Below are positions 35,074-44,917 of a stretch of DNA of 64,000 nucleotides, in pieces; position 1 is the stretch's first letter, and the number at the start of each line of letters is the position of its first letter. The position numbers and the translations under genes are program-made. The notes under the pieces were generated by a model. That model saw nothing but the letters and a program-made list of their open reading frames with translations. It did no database searches and was not told the DNA's origin. Source of the stretch: Bacillus sp. FJAT-49736 (GTDB taxonomy: Bacteria > Bacillota > Bacilli > Bacillales > Bacillaceae_C); NCBI RefSeq assembly GCF_018343615.1, contig NZ_JAGYPI010000004.1, positions 288,001-352,000 of the forward strand. Direction: 5' to 3'.

Positions 35074-36042
35074 ATGTTGAAGTTTATTTTGCGAAGAGTT
35101 TTGATCATGATCCCTCAGCTATTTATTCTAAGTATTCTCATCTTTGCACTGGCAAAAGCAATGCCTGGGGATGCATTAACAGGACAGCTGGCAAGCAATC
35201 CGAAAATGGACCCGCAAACATTGCATGAACTAAAAGAGAAGTTAGGGATGTTTGACCCGCCATATGTGCAATACGCACATTGGATTAAAGGATTAGTACA
35301 TGGGGATCTCGGAATGTCTGTTATCCACCAAATACCTGTAACACAACTGCTAGAAGGAAGACTGTGGAATACTATACTTTTATCTGCTGCGATTTTGGTC
35401 TTGTCCTATATTATCTCTATCCCACTTGGGATTGTAAGTGGAAGATGGACAGATTCATGGGCAGATAAGACCATTGTTGGTTACAATTATTTAACTTATG
35501 CAACACCGCTATTCATTTTTGCTTTATTAGTACTATTCATTTTTGGATTTGTCCTCGGATGGTTCCCGACTAGTGGAAGTGTAGACATTCGAGCAGAAAA
35601 TGGGACATTTGCTTACTATTTAAGCAAGTTAAATCATCTTATATTACCAGCTTTTTCAGGGGCAATTATCAGCACTACCTATACTATTCAAATGCTACGT
35701 AATGAAATTATTGATACAAAGATTAAAGACTTTGTTAAAACAGCCAGAGCAAAAGGGGTTAATGAATCAAGAGTATATACTCGCCATATTTTAAGAAACT
35801 CCTTATTACCGATTGCGGCATTTTTAGGGTATGAGATAACAGGATTAATAGGTGGATCTGTATTCTTGGAATCTATCTATGGTTACCCTGGACTTGGTCA
35901 GTTGTTTGTCGATTCCATCTCACAACGTGATTTCAGCGTCGTCACAGCTCTCGTTATGATTTCTGGTTTTGCAACTCTAGTCGGTACATTATTATCGGAT
36001 ATCATTCTAAGTGCTGTAGATCCGCGTATCAGAATTGAATAA
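35074..36042 (+). CDS. oppB: oligopeptide ABC transporter permease OppB, operon 1
   Basis: 322-residue permease of the DppB/OppB type with six membrane helices: MLKFILRRVLIMIPQLFILSILIF at the N-terminus, a periplasm-type insert (~residues 35-95), and the EAA-like cytoplasmic loop FVKTARAKGVNESRVYTRHILRNSLLP that contacts the ATPases. It forms the translocation pore with OppC. The ribosome binding site GAGAGGGGAATG precedes the ATG. It is third in the D-F-B-C-A operon. Confidence 0.93.
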   Translation: MLKFILRRVLIMIPQLFILSILIFALAKAMPGDALTGQLASNPKMDPQTLHELKEKLGMFDPPYVQYAHWIKGLVHGDLGMSVIHQIPVTQLLEGRLWNTILLSAAILVLSYIISIPLGIVSGRWTDSWADKTIVGYNYLTYATPLFIFALLVLFIFGFVLGWFPTSGSVDIRAENGTFAYYLSKLNHLILPAFSGAIISTTYTIQMLRNEIIDTKIKDFVKTARAKGVNESRVYTRHILRNSLLPIAAFLGYEITGLIGGSVFLESIYGYPGLGQLFVDSISQRDFSVVTALVMISGFATLVGTLLSDIILSAVDPRIRIE

Positions 36043-36068
36043 CAAGTGGGAGAGGAGGACAATCGTAC

Positions 36069-36977
36069 ATGAAAGCTGAAGTGGTTAATCCGACAGAAAT
36101 GAAGGAGAAGAAGCCAAAAAATCATGGTGCATTCTCCATAATGCTAAGAGAAATTGTAAAAGATAAATTAGCGCTTTGCTCATTCATTTTGCTGGCCATT
36201 ATTTTAATCATCGTATATGGAGCAGCACTTATACTAGATCAAGAGAAGATTGTAACAGTAGATTTGTTATCTATTTATGCTCCTCCATCCGCAGAGCATC
36301 TGCTAGGAACAGATTACGGTGGAAGGGATATATTAGGACAACTAATAATAGGAGCCAAAAACTCCTTTACTATAGGTTTTTGCATCACCGTTTTAACGGG
36401 GGCTATCGGCCTTTGCGTAGGACTTTGTGCAGGTTACTTCGGCGGTAAAGTAGACAATATTATCATGCGTATTATTGATTTCATTATTATATTGCCAACG
36501 TTAATGCTTATTATCGTCTTCGTAACAATTGCACCAAAGTACAATGTGTATACATTCATTTTAATATTGACAGCTTTTTATTGGACGGGAAAAGCAAGGT
36601 TAATCCGTTCCAAAACTTTAGCGGAGAGAGAGCTTGATTATGTACAGGCCTCCAAAACATTAGGAACACCACACTGGAAGATCATTTTTCGTGAAATATT
36701 GCCAAATTTAAGCTCCATAATCATTGTTAACTTAACGTTAAACCTAGCCGGTAATATTGGGATCGAGTCTGGTTTAACCTATCTTGGATTCGGTTTGCCG
36801 GAAAGTACACCAAGCTTGGGTACTCTCGTAAGCTATGCATCCAATCCGGATGTGCTTCAAAATAAATGGTGGATTTGGTTACCCGCATCATTGCTAATTC
36901 TAGTTATGATGCTGTGTATAAATTTTATCGGTCAAGCGTTAAAACGCGCAGCCGATGCAAGACAAAGATTAGGTTAA
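36069..36977 (+). CDS. oppC: oligopeptide ABC transporter permease OppC, operon 1
   Basis: 302-residue permease of the DppC/OppC type: short cytoplasmic N-terminus, first helix at ~35-55, the signature APPSAEHLLGTDYGGRDILGQLI, and a coupling loop YVQASKTLGTPHWKIIFREILPN. It partners with OppB. A 110-bp stretch (36675-36784) is identical at nucleotide level to the copy in operon 2 (42664-42773), although the flanks differ at many third positions, a sign of gene conversion. The ribosome binding site GGGAGAGGAGGAC precedes the ATG. Confidence 0.93.
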   Translation: MKAEVVNPTEMKEKKPKNHGAFSIMLREIVKDKLALCSFILLAIILIIVYGAALILDQEKIVTVDLLSIYAPPSAEHLLGTDYGGRDILGQLIIGAKNSFTIGFCITVLTGAIGLCVGLCAGYFGGKVDNIIMRIIDFIIILPTLMLIIVFVTIAPKYNVYTFILILTAFYWTGKARLIRSKTLAERELDYVQASKTLGTPHWKIIFREILPNLSSIIIVNLTLNLAGNIGIESGLTYLGFGLPESTPSLGTLVSYASNPDVLQNKWWIWLPASLLILVMMLCINFIGQALKRAADARQRLG

Positions 36978-36996
36978 AAAGGGAGGAAAATAAAGG

Positions 36997-38787
36997 ATGA
37001 AGAAGAATCATCTACTTAAGATTTTAAGTCTCATCGTTGTCCTGGGACTACTGTTGTCTGCATGTAGCAGCTCGACAGGCGGAAATGGCAGCAAGAAGAA
37101 AAGTGAGCCTGGTAAACCAGCTGTAGATACCAGCAAGTTCCCAATGCAAGTAAAAAATGATAAAACAGAAGTACAAGATGGAACTTTAACTTATGCATTA
37201 CTTTCCAATACTCCATTTGAAGGTACTTTGGACTATGCGTTCTATACTGGACAGCCAGATTCTGAAGTATTACAGTTCTTCTCAGAGCCGTTATTCTGGA
37301 GTAATTCAGATTATGAATTCACAAACGATGGCCCTGCAAGCTATACATTATCAGATGATAATAAAACGTTTACTGTAAAAATCAAGGATAATGTTAATTG
37401 GTCAGATGGCAAACCAGTAACAGCGGAAGATTATAAGTATTCTTTCCAAGTAATTGGTAGCCCAGATTACACTGGAGTTCGTTATGGTGATGACCTTATC
37501 CAAAGCATCGTAGGGATGAAAGAATACCATGCAGGAAAGGCAAAAGATATCTCTGGTATTAAGATTATTGATGAAAAAACTATTTCTTTCACATTTACAA
37601 AGCCAAGCCCAGCATTAATAACTGGTTTCTGGCCATATGCAATGCCTAAGCACTACCTAGGTGATATACCTATTAAAGATCTTGCAAAATCTGACAAAAT
37701 TCACAAGACTCCAATTGGTTTTGGACCTTTCAAGATTAAAAAGATTGTTCCTGGAGAATCGGTTGAATATGTACGCAACGACGATTATTATGCAGGGAAG
37801 CCAAAATTAAAATCAATTATTTTAAAAGTTGTTAATCCTAAAGTAGTTTTACAATCACTTAAAAAAGGTGAAGTGGATATAGCTTCATTCCCAGCAGACC
37901 AATACCCTGCTGCTAAAAATGCAAAAGCATTTCAATTCGTAGGTAAAACAGCATTATCTTATAGCTATATTGGCTTCAAATTAGGCCATTGGGATGCGAA
38001 AAAAGGCGAAAACGTAATGGATAATCCGAAATTCGCAGATAAGAAATTACGTCAAGCTATGGCATATGCTATAGATTTTAAATCTATTGGTGAAAAAATT
38101 TATAATGGATTGAAATTCCCGGCAACTGGATTAATTCCACCATCCTTCGCTACTTGGTATGACAAGGATTCAAATCCTGCAACTTTTGATCCTGAAAAAG
38201 CGAAGAAATTATTGGATGAAGCTGGCTACAAGGATAAAGATGGAGATGGACTTCGTGAAGATCCAAAAGGTAATAAGTTCCACATTAACTTCCTAGCGAT
38301 GAGTGGATCTGAAACGGCTGAGCCGCTTGCAAAATTCTATATTCAGTCTTGGAAAAATGTTGGTTTAGATGTTTCTCTAGTGGATGGACGTTTAGCAGAA
38401 TTCAACTCCTTCTATAAGATGGTTGAAGAGGATGATCCAAAGGTTGATATTTTCGCTGCTGGTTGGAATACTGGAACAGACGTTGACCCTTATGGACTAT
38501 ACGGCAAAAATGTACCATTTAATTATGTTCACTTTGTAAGCGATAAGAACGATCAATTATTAGAAGACGGACATTCTGAAGCGGCGTTTGATAAAGAATA
38601 CCGCAAGAAAGTATATAATGAATGGCAAACATATATGAATGATGAAATGCCTCTAATTCCTGGATTATTTAGCTACTCTTTAACAGCGGTTAATAACCGA
38701 GTAAAAGATTACTCACTTGATCCGGTAAAAGGAAATACTATCTGGAGAGACGTAACTGTAACAAGCGATACACCAGATGCTGAATAA
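36997..38787 (+). CDS. oppA: oligopeptide-binding lipoprotein OppA, operon 1
   Basis: 596-residue extracellular solute-binding protein (SBP family 5). The signal peptide ends in the lipobox LLSAC, so Cys is lipidated and the protein is anchored outside the membrane. A linker of Ser, Gly and Lys follows. Family-5 features are GDGLREDPKGNKF and the VNWSDGKPVTAEDYKYSF motif. It captures oligopeptides for the OppBCDF complex. It is the last gene of the operon; in many opp operons the binding protein comes first. A terminator follows directly. Confidence 0.94.
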   Translation: MKKNHLLKILSLIVVLGLLLSACSSSTGGNGSKKKSEPGKPAVDTSKFPMQVKNDKTEVQDGTLTYALLSNTPFEGTLDYAFYTGQPDSEVLQFFSEPLFWSNSDYEFTNDGPASYTLSDDNKTFTVKIKDNVNWSDGKPVTAEDYKYSFQVIGSPDYTGVRYGDDLIQSIVGMKEYHAGKAKDISGIKIIDEKTISFTFTKPSPALITGFWPYAMPKHYLGDIPIKDLAKSDKIHKTPIGFGPFKIKKIVPGESVEYVRNDDYYAGKPKLKSIILKVVNPKVVLQSLKKGEVDIASFPADQYPAAKNAKAFQFVGKTALSYSYIGFKLGHWDAKKGENVMDNPKFADKKLRQAMAYAIDFKSIGEKIYNGLKFPATGLIPPSFATWYDKDSNPATFDPEKAKKLLDEAGYKDKDGDGLREDPKGNKFHINFLAMSGSETAEPLAKFYIQSWKNVGLDVSLVDGRLAEFNSFYKMVEEDDPKVDIFAAGWNTGTDVDPYGLYGKNVPFNYVHFVSDKNDQLLEDGHSEAAFDKEYRKKVYNEWQTYMNDEMPLIPGLFSYSLTAVNNRVKDYSLDPVKGNTIWRDVTVTSDTPDAE

Positions 38788-38798
38788 TGATAAAAAAG

Positions 38799-38828
38799 AG
38801 AAGATCCTATTGGGTCTTCTTTTTTTTT
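38799..38828 (+). terminator. terminator of opp operon 1
   Basis: Nine-bp stem AGAAGATCC / GGGTCTTCT (one T-G wobble) followed by eight T. Confidence 0.9.
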
Positions 38829-39116
38829 GTCTTCCAACAACAATCATTACGTTCATATAGTACAAAATGAAAAACTCAAATTATATAAGTATACGGATTA
38901 GTTGGCACCGCAGAAAACTATATCTCTATCAACCATTAATAATCATATGTGATAAAGGAATATTCAGTATAGATGTTTATTTTAGAATTATATAAATAAA
39001 AAAACTATATTGACTATTCGAATATATCAATCTATAATTTGGTTAATGATTTAATGAAATTTTAATAAAATTTTAAATATTGACATCGAGGTTTTTTTGG
39101 TTAAGGGGGATTTATT
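38829..39116 (+). other. promoter region of opp operon 2
   Basis: AT-rich region separating the two operons. It contains the promoter at 39010-39038 and a ~78-base leader similar to that of operon 1. No other structure is recognised. Confidence 0.55.
39010..39038 (+). promoter_or_regulatory. sigma-A promoter of opp operon 2
   Basis: TTGACT (39010-39015), 17-bp spacer, TATAAT (39033-39038). The spacer differs from that of operon 1 at a single base. Confidence 0.85.
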
Positions 39117-40139
39117 TTGGAGAATCAACCACTTTTACAATTACAGAACCTACGTACTTCCTTTCGTATCCAAGATGATTATTATGCAGCAGTAGATGAC
39201 GTTAGCTTAACGGTCAATGAGAACGAAGTGGTTGCTATAGTAGGGGAATCCGGATGTGGAAAGAGTGCATTAGCACTATCCGTCATGGGTTTACATCCAG
39301 CAGAAAGAACAAAATTAGAAGGAAATATCAATTTCAACGGTCGCAACCTTCTCTCATTATCCATCGGGGAATTGAATAAGATCCGTGGAAAGGATATGGG
39401 AATGATCTTTCAGGATCCATTAACAGCGTTGAATCCACTGATGACTTGCGGCAAGCAAATTGAAGAAAGCATGAACTATCATACGAAGCTTTCAGGATCT
39501 GAAATTAAATCAAGAGCAATTGACCTATTGAAAAAGGTAGGTATCCCAAATCCGGAAAGGACCTACAAGCAGTATCCTCATGAATTATCGGGCGGGATGC
39601 GCCAGCGTGTCGTTATTGCAATCGCGATTGCGTGTGAACCTTCATTGGTTATTGCTGACGAGCCCACTACTGCATTGGATGTGACCATTCAAGCACAGAT
39701 CATGGACTTATTGAAGGATCTTCAAAGCCAAATGAAAACGGGCATTATACTTATTACACATGACCTTGGGGTTGTTGCAGAAATGGCAGACCGGGTTGCA
39801 GTTATGTATGCAGGAGAAATTGTGGAGCTTGCAGACGTAACAACATTGTTCAAGAATCCATTGCACCCATATACGAGATCATTATTAAATTCCATTCCAT
39901 CAACAACTACCGCTAAGGGAAGGTTGCATGTGATTCAAGGAATTGTGCCATCTCTGCAAAAATTACCGAGACAAGGATGCCGCTTTAAAGAGCGGATTAA
40001 GTGGATGGATGAACATGAACATGAAGAAAATCCAGTTTTACGCGAAGTAGAGCCAAACCACTATGTTCGCTGTACTTGTTATAAAAATTTTGACTTTCCG
40101 AAAAACGCCATAGGAGATTTAAACTATGACATTTCTTAA
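39117..40139 (+). CDS. oppD: oligopeptide ABC transporter ATPase OppD, operon 2
   Basis: 340-residue paralogue of the protein encoded at 33119-34141, equal in length and closely similar throughout. Walker [10 protein letters not shown], signature LSGGMRQR and Walker [12 protein letters not shown] are present, as is the same Cys-containing C-terminus (RCTCYKNF). The TTG start follows TTAAGGGGGATTTA. Differences cluster in the Walker-distal regions (for example [12 protein letters not shown] instead of ASEIKAKALELL). It overlaps the next gene by 14 bases, exactly as in operon 1. Confidence 0.93.
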   Translation: MENQPLLQLQNLRTSFRIQDDYYAAVDDVSLTVNENEVVAIVGESGCGKSALALSVMGLHPAERTKLEGNINFNGRNLLSLSIGELNKIRGKDMGMIFQDPLTALNPLMTCGKQIEESMNYHTKLSGSEIKSRAIDLLKKVGIPNPERTYKQYPHELSGGMRQRVVIAIAIACEPSLVIADEPTTALDVTIQAQIMDLLKDLQSQMKTGIILITHDLGVVAEMADRVAVMYAGEIVELADVTTLFKNPLHPYTRSLLNSIPSTTTAKGRLHVIQGIVPSLQKLPRQGCRFKERIKWMDEHEHEENPVLREVEPNHYVRCTCYKNFDFPKNAIGDLNYDIS

Positions 40140-41052
40140 AATTAATAATCTAAAAGTCTATTATCCAATTCGCGGAGGTTTTTTCAGAAGAGTTGTTGAC
40201 CATGTGAAAGCTGTGGACGATGTTAGCTTTGAATTAAAACAAGGGGAAACATATGGCTTGGTGGGAGAATCAGGCTGTGGAAAAACAACTACAGGTCGTA
40301 CGATTATAGGATTAAATAAGGCTACCTCTGGAGAAATCATCTTCAATGGCCAGGATTTAACAAAGCTTAGCCGGAATCAATATTATCAATATCGCCGTGA
40401 TATTCAAATGATCTTTCAGGATCCTTATTCTTCCTTAAACCCTCGGAAGCGTGTACTCGATATAATTGCGGAACCATTAAGGAATTTTGAGAGATTATCA
40501 CCTGCAGAAGAAAAGGAAAAGGTTCAATATTATATTGAAAAAGTCGGGTTAAATCCCGAATCCATTTATAAATATCCGCATGAATTTTCCGGTGGACAAA
40601 GACAACGGATTGGTATTGCTCGCGCTTTAACATTAAAGCCAAAGCTAATTATCGCGGACGAACCGGTTTCAGCTTTGGATGTATCCGTTCAGGCACAGGT
40701 CCTTAACTTTATGCAGGATATTCAGAAAGAGTTTAATTTAACCTATTTATTTATCAGTCATGATTTAGGCATTATTCAGCATATGTGTGATCGGATTGGA
40801 ATTATGTACCGTGGTCAATTTGTAGAGGAAGGCACAAGCGATGAAATTTATACCAACCCGCAGCATATTTATACAAAACGATTAATTTCCGCTATTCCTG
40901 ATATCAATCCGGAAAACAGAGAAAAACAAGTGGAGCTACGCAAGGAAGTAAGTGCGGAATATAAAAATTCATATGATAAATATTTTAATACCGAGGGTAA
41001 AGTTCACAAGCTAAAAGCAATATCCGATACCCACTCGGTGGCACTACCATAG
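40126..41052 (+). CDS. oppF: oligopeptide ABC transporter ATPase OppF, operon 2
   Basis: 308-residue paralogue of the gene at 34128-35054, with intact GESGCGKTT, FSGGQRQR and IADEPVSALD motifs. The two OppF proteins have the same length and nearly the same sequence from end to end. The ATPases could be exchangeable between the two transporters, which is inferred from similarity. Start ATG within the oppD end. Confidence 0.93.
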   Translation: MTFLKINNLKVYYPIRGGFFRRVVDHVKAVDDVSFELKQGETYGLVGESGCGKTTTGRTIIGLNKATSGEIIFNGQDLTKLSRNQYYQYRRDIQMIFQDPYSSLNPRKRVLDIIAEPLRNFERLSPAEEKEKVQYYIEKVGLNPESIYKYPHEFSGGQRQRIGIARALTLKPKLIIADEPVSALDVSVQAQVLNFMQDIQKEFNLTYLFISHDLGIIQHMCDRIGIMYRGQFVEEGTSDEIYTNPQHIYTKRLISAIPDINPENREKQVELRKEVSAEYKNSYDKYFNTEGKVHKLKAISDTHSVALP

Positions 41053-41069
41053 AGAGGGGACTATAAAAC

Positions 41070-42038
41070 ATGTTGAAGTTTATATTTCGTAGATTCCTAA
41101 TCATGATCCCTCAGTTGTTCATATTGAGTATTCTCATATTTGCACTGGCGAAAGCAATGCCGGGAGATGCATTAACGGGACAATTAGCAAGCAACCCAAA
41201 GATGGACCCTCAGACATTGCATGAACTAAAAGAGAAATTAGGGATGTTTGATCCTCCATATGTACAATATGCAAGATGGATAAAAGGATTAGTGCATGGT
41301 GACCTTGGAATGTCTGTTATCCATCAAGTACCAGTCACCCAACTATTGGAAGGGAGACTTTGGAATACTATTCTCTTATCTGCGGCGGTCTTAATATTAT
41401 CCTATATTATTGCCATACCGCTTGGGATTGTAAGTGGTAGATGGACGGATTCATGGGCAGATAAAATGATCGTTGGCTACAATTATTTAACCTATGCTAC
41501 ACCACTGTTCATCTTTGCCTTATTAGTACTATTCATCTTTGGATTTGTCCTCGGATGGTTTCCAACAAGCGGTAGTGTGGATATACGAGCGGAAAATGGT
41601 ACATTTGCTTATTTTATGAGCAAGCTTAATCATCTCATTTTACCAGCTTTTTCAGGAGCGGTAATAAGTACTACCTATTCTATTCAAATGTTGCGTAATG
41701 AAATTATTGATACAAAAATAAAAGACTTTGTTAAAACAGCAAGAGCAAAGGGTGTTAATGAATCAAAAGTTTATACCAGCCATATTCTAAGAAACTCCTT
41801 ATTGCCGATTGCAGCCTTTCTAGGATATGAAATTACAGGATTAATAAGTGGATCGGTATTCTTGGAATCTATTTTTGGATATCCAGGAATGGGACAGTTA
41901 TTCATTTCCTCTATCTCACAACGTGATTTTAGTGTCGTTACGGCTCTCGTTATGCTATCTGGTTTTGCTACCTTAGTAGGTACATTATTATCAGATATCA
42001 TCTTAAGCGCTGTAGATCCGCGAATCAGAATTGAGTAA
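41070..42038 (+). CDS. oppB: oligopeptide ABC transporter permease OppB, operon 2
   Basis: 322-residue paralogue of the permease at 35074-36042, with the same six-helix layout, the same GDLGMSVIHQ and FPTSGSVDIRAENGTFAY segments, and the loop FVKTARAKGVNESKVY. Substitutions are mostly conservative (for example AGLISGSVFLESIFGYPGMGQLF-type changes near the last helices). It forms the pore with the following OppC. The ribosome binding site AGAGAGGGGAC precedes the ATG. Confidence 0.93.
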   Translation: MLKFIFRRFLIMIPQLFILSILIFALAKAMPGDALTGQLASNPKMDPQTLHELKEKLGMFDPPYVQYARWIKGLVHGDLGMSVIHQVPVTQLLEGRLWNTILLSAAVLILSYIIAIPLGIVSGRWTDSWADKMIVGYNYLTYATPLFIFALLVLFIFGFVLGWFPTSGSVDIRAENGTFAYFMSKLNHLILPAFSGAVISTTYSIQMLRNEIIDTKIKDFVKTARAKGVNESKVYTSHILRNSLLPIAAFLGYEITGLISGSVFLESIFGYPGMGQLFISSISQRDFSVVTALVMLSGFATLVGTLLSDIILSAVDPRIRIE

Positions 42039-42060
42039 ACAAGGGATGGAGGGGACAAAC

Positions 42061-42966
42061 TTGAAAGCAGAAATTGCAAATCCAGAGTTGAAAGCTGGGA
42101 AACCGAAGAATGTCGGAGCATTATCCGTCATGTGGCGCGAGCTCGTGAAAGATAAATTGGCATTAATATCTTTAATCTTACTTGGGGTACTCTTGATCAT
42201 TGTATATGGGGCTTCTCTTATACTAGATCAAGAGAAAATAATCACAGTTGATTTATTATCCATTTATGCTCCTCCATCGGCCGAGCATTTGCTGGGAACT
42301 GATTACGGTGGCAGGGATATACTAGGACAATTAATAATAGGAGCCAAAAACTCCTTTACTATAGGTTTTTGTATTACCTTATTAACGGGAATCATCGGAC
42401 TTTGTGTAGGTCTTTGTGCAGGTTACTTCGGCGGTCAAGTGGATAATGTAATAATGCGTATTATTGATTTCATCATTATTCTACCGACATTAATGCTAAT
42501 TATCGTATTTGTAACTATTGCACCTAAGTACAATGTGTATACTTTCATATTAATATTAACTGCATTCTATTGGACAGGAAAAGCCAGGCTCATTCGTTCC
42601 AAAACACTAGCTGAACGCGAGCTTGATTATGTTCAAGCATCCAAAACATTAGGAACACCGCATTGGAAGATCATTTTTCGTGAAATATTGCCAAATTTAA
42701 GCTCCATAATCATTGTTAACTTAACGTTAAACCTAGCCGGTAATATTGGGATCGAGTCTGGTTTAACCTATCTAGGATTTGGATTGCCGGAAAGCTCTCC
42801 GAGCTTGGGGACTCTCGTAAGCTATGCATCCAATCCGGATGTTCTCCAAAATAAATGGTGGATTTGGTTACCTGCATCATTGCTTATTCTAGTTATGATG
42901 TTGTGTATAAATTTTATCGGTCAAGCGTTAAAACGCGCAGCCGATGCAAGACAAAGATTAGGATAA
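42061..42966 (+). CDS. oppC: oligopeptide ABC transporter permease OppC, operon 2
   Basis: 301-residue paralogue of the permease at 36069-36977. The longest frame starts at 42031, overlapping oppB, but the TTG at 42061 follows GGAGGGGACAAAC and gives the N-terminus MKAEIANPE that matches MKAEVVNPT in copy 1, so I chose it. APPSAEHLLGTDYGGRDILGQLI is identical in both copies. It carries the 110-bp identical tract described for copy 1. Only the ~50 N-terminal residues differ appreciably. Confidence 0.92.
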   Translation: MKAEIANPELKAGKPKNVGALSVMWRELVKDKLALISLILLGVLLIIVYGASLILDQEKIITVDLLSIYAPPSAEHLLGTDYGGRDILGQLIIGAKNSFTIGFCITLLTGIIGLCVGLCAGYFGGQVDNVIMRIIDFIIILPTLMLIIVFVTIAPKYNVYTFILILTAFYWTGKARLIRSKTLAERELDYVQASKTLGTPHWKIIFREILPNLSSIIIVNLTLNLAGNIGIESGLTYLGFGLPESSPSLGTLVSYASNPDVLQNKWWIWLPASLLILVMMLCINFIGQALKRAADARQRLG

Positions 42967-42989
42967 TAAAAAAAGGGGGAAAAGTAAGG

Positions 42990-44783
42990 ATGAAGAAAAA
43001 GCATCTATTTAAGTTTTTTAGTCTCATCGTCGTCCTGGGACTACTGTTGTCAGCTTGTAGCAGCTCGACAGGAACAAATAGCAAACCGGGGAAGAAGACT
43101 GAGCCTGGTAAACCAGCTGTAGATACCAGCAAGTTTCCACTTGAAGTAAAAAATGATAAAGCAGCAGTGCAAGATGGCTCTTTAACCTATGCATTAGTTT
43201 CCAATACTCCATTTGAAGGTACATTGGACTATGCATTCTATACAGGGCAGCCAGATTCTGAAGTATTACAGTTCTTCTCAGAACCTTTATTCTGGACGAA
43301 TGGAGACTATGAATTCACAAACGACGGCCCTGCTAGTTATACTTTATCAGATGATAAAAAGACATTTACTGTAAAAATAAAGGATAATGTTAATTGGACA
43401 GATGGTAAGCCGGTTACAGCGGAAGATTATAAATATTCTTTCCTAGTAATTGGTAGCCCTGATTACACTGGTGTACGTTATGGTGACGATCTAATCCAAA
43501 GTATTGTTGGGATGGATGATTATCATAAAGGAAAAGCAAAAGATATTTCTGGTATTAAAATCATTGATGAAAAAACACTTTCATTCACATTTACTAAGGC
43601 AAGCCCGGCATTATTAACTGGTTTCTGGCCATATGCAATGCCTAAGCACTACATCGGCGATATTCCTATTAAAAATCTTGCGAAGTCTGATAAAATTCAC
43701 AAGACACCACTTGGTTTCGGTGCATTCAAGATTAAAAAGATTGTTCCAGGAGAATCAGTTGAATATGAGCGCAATGACAATTATTTTGCGGGTGCGCCAA
43801 AACTTAAAACAATTATTTTAAAGGTTGTTAGCCCTAAAGTAATTTTACAAGCACTTAAAAAAGGTGAAGTGGATGTTGCAACACTTCCAGCAGACCAATA
43901 CCCTGCTGCTAAAAATGCAAAAGCATTTCAGTTCGTAGGCAAGACAGCGTTATCCTACAACTATATTGGCTTTAAATTAGGTCATTGGGATGCGAAAAAA
44001 GGCGAAAACATAATGGATAATCCAAAATTAGCGGATAAGCGTTTACGTCAAGCGATGGCAGCTGCGATAGACTTTAAATCAGTTGGGGAAAAAATCTTCT
44101 ATGGTTTGAAATTCCCGGCGACTGGACTAATTCCGCCATCCTTCCCGACTTGGTATAATAAGGATTCTAATCCAGTAACATTCGATCCTGAAAAGGCGAA
44201 GAAATTATTGGATGAAGCAGGTTATAAGGATAAAGATGGAGATGGACTTCGTGAAGATCCACAAGGTAATAAGTTCCATATCAACTTCTTAGCGATGAGC
44301 GGATCTGATACTGCTGAACCGCTTGCGAAATTCTATATTCAGTCTTGGAAGAATGTTGGTTTAGATGTTTCTTTAGTAGATGGACGTCTAGCAGAATTCA
44401 ACTCCTTCTATAAGATGGTTGAAGAGGATGATCCAAAAGTTGATGTATATGCAGGTGGTTGGGGAACAGGTACGGACGTAGACCCTTACGGATTATACGG
44501 ACGAAATGTACCATTCAACTATCCTCACTTTGTAAGTGACAAGAACGATCAATTGTTAGAAGATGGACATTCAGAGAAAGCATTTGACACTGAATACCGT
44601 AAGAAAGTGTATGATGAGTGGCAAACATATATGAACGATGAACTACCTGTTATTCCTGCATTATTTAGTTATTCTCTTTATGCGATTAATAACCGTGTAA
44701 AAGATTACTCACTTGATGCAGTAAAACAAAATTCTATTTGGAAAGACGTAAGTGTAACAAGCGATACTCCAGATGTAGAATAA
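42990..44783 (+). CDS. oppA: oligopeptide-binding lipoprotein OppA, operon 2
   Basis: 597-residue lipoprotein, paralogue of the gene at 36997-38787: lipobox LLSAC, then a Lys/Gly/Ser linker and the SBP family-5 body. A longer frame from 42855 overlaps oppC and lacks a signal peptide, so I use the ATG at 42990 behind AAAGGGGGAAAA. Substitutions relative to copy 1 are spread through the ligand-binding lobes (for example FAAGWNTG versus YAGGWGTG), so the two systems may differ in peptide preference. This is inference. Confidence 0.94.
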   Translation: MKKKHLFKFFSLIVVLGLLLSACSSSTGTNSKPGKKTEPGKPAVDTSKFPLEVKNDKAAVQDGSLTYALVSNTPFEGTLDYAFYTGQPDSEVLQFFSEPLFWTNGDYEFTNDGPASYTLSDDKKTFTVKIKDNVNWTDGKPVTAEDYKYSFLVIGSPDYTGVRYGDDLIQSIVGMDDYHKGKAKDISGIKIIDEKTLSFTFTKASPALLTGFWPYAMPKHYIGDIPIKNLAKSDKIHKTPLGFGAFKIKKIVPGESVEYERNDNYFAGAPKLKTIILKVVSPKVILQALKKGEVDVATLPADQYPAAKNAKAFQFVGKTALSYNYIGFKLGHWDAKKGENIMDNPKLADKRLRQAMAAAIDFKSVGEKIFYGLKFPATGLIPPSFPTWYNKDSNPVTFDPEKAKKLLDEAGYKDKDGDGLREDPQGNKFHINFLAMSGSDTAEPLAKFYIQSWKNVGLDVSLVDGRLAEFNSFYKMVEEDDPKVDVYAGGWGTGTDVDPYGLYGRNVPFNYPHFVSDKNDQLLEDGHSEKAFDTEYRKKVYDEWQTYMNDELPVIPALFSYSLYAINNRVKDYSLDAVKQNSIWKDVSVTSDTPDVE

Positions 44784-44789
44784 TAATAG

Positions 44790-44824
44790 AAGGGATGGTC
44801 CAATATATGGATCATCCCTTTTTA
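44790..44824 (+). terminator. terminator of opp operon 2
   Basis: Thirteen-base arms (AAGGGATGGTCCA / TGGATCATCCCTT, one wobble), loop ATATA, followed by TTTTT. Confidence 0.9.
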
Positions 44825-44917
44825 CATTACCATTACAAAAACTGAAACAAAGTGGAAGATACGACCGTAATATTATTGAATTAGATTACTAAAAATAAAG
44901 AAACTGGAGGTGGAAAA

